A stretch of 64,000 nucleotides of DNA from Lamellibrachia columna. Its lineage: Eukaryota; Annelida; Polychaeta; Sabellida; Siboglinidae. This document shows, in pieces, positions 61,591-64,000 of this stretch (position 1 is the stretch's first letter; the number at the start of each line of letters is the position of its first letter). The position numbers and the translations under genes were made by a program. The notes below the pieces were generated by a model. It did not search any database. It had not been told where the DNA came from and was given only the letters and a program-made list of their open reading frames with translations. The stretch covers positions 52,693,374-52,757,373 of the forward strand of contig OY759270.1 in assembly GCA_963662155.1 (NCBI GenBank). Direction: 5' to 3'.

Positions 61591-64000
61591 CCTTCAGGAA
61601 GCTGTGTAGTTACACCCAAGAGGATGTCATAAGCATGAAGACATCAAGTTGGACCACTGGCTGTATTTGTTGCTTACAGAACTGAATTAGACAATCTGTG
61701 GACATGACAGTTTATTAGGCGTCCCTCTCCTCTCTAGTACCCATCTGACCACTGGTCATTCATGTTCAGTCAGTCTTTCTTGCCCACCAGTTCATTATAA
61801 TTATAATACACACCACAATGAGACGCCACAAGGAACAAGATACAAGCCAACATTAGCCAACCACAAAGGGCAGGTAAAGGCAGCTTATTACATGCACTAA
61901 TGAAAGAAAATTGTATTCAATAAATATCTACCTACATTATGATGTTATGTTATGCTATATTGATAATACAACCAAGTTAATAAGTTCATTCAATTCAACT
62001 TCTTGGTTTCAAATCAAATAAACTTATTAACTTGTTATATTTTGGTGTAAGTTCAGTAATAGGAAAAAGTTAAGATTTATGCAACTATTAATGAAGATAA
62101 TGTGGAGTAAATTAAACATCTGACATTTTAACAATACACAAATGTATGCAATATAATTTTGTAAAATTGATGTATATTTTTTATTTATCGTTTTAATGAT
62201 ACTGCCATCTTTTTTTCAGCCAGAAAATGTGTGCATGTCAAATGTGAAATCACTAAAACGATCTTTACAGCTCTCCCTGTCTTCCTCACAGCCAAGTGTC
62301 TGTGCATGATTACTCCTGTGCACTCTGACAGGGGGCTGTGTAAACAATGATTACTCCTATGCACTCTGACAGGGGGGGGGCTGTGTAAACAATGAGTAAA
62401 AGGAAAGCAAAGAAACCATCCGGCAACTGAACAAGCTACATGAGGAAATGCCACAAAATAATTACACAATGACAAAGCTCCCTCCATGTATTTACCTGCC
62501 CCTTGAGCTCTTCCAGGGTATCATCTTCCTAATATATCTCACAAACACCCAGCCAGCAACTTCAACATCTAAGATAAACAGGTGAGCCCTGACAAAAGAT
62601 GGTAACAGGATGACTAATGCTTGGAGGTGAGCTGGTTTGGAGTGGACAATGCTCAACTTCAAGTGAGACCCAAGAGAGGAATTAATATTTACATAAAAGG
62701 TGGCTAAGTCAGTTGCTTTGCCACATAAAAACACAAGCAGTCTAAGAAAATACTTTTACGCAGGGCTCAACTTTCCACTTGCACTGCTGTGCTGATATCA
62801 CGTTTGCTAGTTATCAATTTTCTCATAATTACACAAACATTTAAGAATATTGTCCAACTGTGAATTGAAATGAGACACTTGCGCACTACTTCTGGTCTCA
62901 TTAAAGCTCCACATCACATCAGCACCACGGTTTCCCACGCCCTTTAAAAGTTCTTTTTGTCAATTGAACAGCTCGTGTTACAAAAACAGGACGAGGGTGA
63001 ACAGTGATTGTCAATGATCTACAGCTATAACAAATTATCTATTTTATGGTTTTTGCCCCAGGGACTGATTGATAGGCAATCTGATACAGTCTGTATTAAA
63101 TAAATTACATGCCCCCACAATATGCTAATCAATACGAAAAGTAAAAAATTAAACATGAGCCAGCAATATGTGACTTGATCGATCATGAAAAATGCTGATA
63201 TCGGCAGGTTTTTATCAGAATAAAAAAAATTATTTATTATACAAATTCAATGGAAGGATATCAGGTCAGAGGTCAGGATCACTAATCTCTATGAGGAATT
63301 GAAGCCAACAGAAAAACGATTGTAGATAATTATTCACATAATGATTGTTTCCACAAAAAATAGCACTGGAGTAATTATATTAACAACACAGCAATACATG
63401 GGCTATTTTCAGTAGGGTTTTGTAAATTGACACAGTAAACAAGTTCTAACAAGACTTCCCTGAGGGTCATCAAAAGCTATGTCTGAACAAAGTTGTGCAA
63501 TCATCAGGAACTTGTATACATTTGAGGAAAACAAACAACAGATGTTCAGGGAAGATTCTTGTTTCTTCTTTGGACAAGATGAAAGTGGCTGCACAGAACT
63601 GATGAATTAATTCATGCCCCATTTAATATCCCACATTGTGCAATTAATTTATTAATTAAAGGATTCACTGCAACCACAAACATAATTATATTTATTACAT
63701 TAAGGTCTGATAATTTTTTTTTTAAATGTTAAATTAGTCTTTTCAGCCAGTGCATATAATATTATTATAATAACAAATAATTTTCATCACCAAAATAGAA
63801 ATTACATAATCACTGGAACGACGCTTTAAAAGCAATAAATGAATAAAAGTATCAACAATTTTGATGCGGTCCCCGAGCCCCTCCAAAGGTAGCTGGCCTG
63901 GCAAGCCACCAGCAGAAGACAGGAGATGGCTTGGTGATTGATTACTCTGTTGTTTTCCCCAGCTGAAGGTCAATGCTAGGATTTTTATGACACACCAGGG
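61591..64000. other. Unique sequence
   Basis: No supported gene. A direct pair around 62310-62390 shares GATTACTCCTRTGCACTCTG followed by ACAGGGGG and GCTGTGTAAACAATGA. A possible 33-nt exon on the minus strand (62496-62528) is reported only as a finding. Confidence 0.5.

Noticed and set aside
62185..62734. Open frames of 80-100 codons on the minus strand
   Set aside because: No recognisable domain, low-complexity composition and no splice support.

Overview
The window is nuclear DNA of an invertebrate animal. A mollusc or other lophotrochozoan fits best. The reasons are GT-AG introns, one recognisable gene split into small exons over tens of kilobases, tRNA-derived SINEs with a shared core of the kind I recall from molluscs, CR1-like LINE pieces, and a very heavy load of minisatellites (about 17 kb of the 64 kb by my count). 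The species assignment is inference; the rest is read from the sequence.

The only gene I can support is a sestrin (SESN, PA26 family) on the minus strand. The stop codon is at 2576-2578. Ten coding exons run upward to about 21.8 kb: exon 10 2576-2662, exon 9 3057-3282, exon 8 3765-3874, exon 7 4752-4879, exon 6 5181-5313, exon 5 6633-6884, exon 4 7404-7586, exon 3 14473-14643, a 30-nt exon 2 18264-18293, and first exon 1B ending at 21402. A second candidate first exon, 1A (38245-38367), has a TATA box and initiator at correct spacing and joins exon 2 in phase. It gives a 480-residue protein whose C-terminal half matches human SESN2 numbering exactly. Exon 1B gives about 563 residues. Both start choices need transcript data.

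Layout: 1-2575 is 3' flank. 2576-22160 holds the sestrin body, with introns carrying minisatellites, two SINEs and copies of a dispersed repeat. 22160-38244 is upstream of 1B but intronic if 1A is used, and includes a 2.75-kb array of 34-bp units. From 38.5 kb to the end I see no gene, only arrays (20, 41, 16, 26, 19 and 28 bp units), three LINE fragments, one SINE, AT-rich palindromic DNA and featureless sequence.

Points most worth a second look: a minisatellite that has copied the sestrin exon 4 splice acceptor six times; the alternative TATA promoter and first exon; changes at residues used for leucine sensing and peroxide chemistry in vertebrate sestrins; a SINE between perfect 134-bp direct repeats next to the 30-nt exon; a reverse transcriptase whose FLIYINDL motif has grown into an in-frame (TA)n tract; and a dispersed repeat that seems to seed tandem arrays. 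I saw no prokaryotic-type operon, CRISPR array or viral genome.
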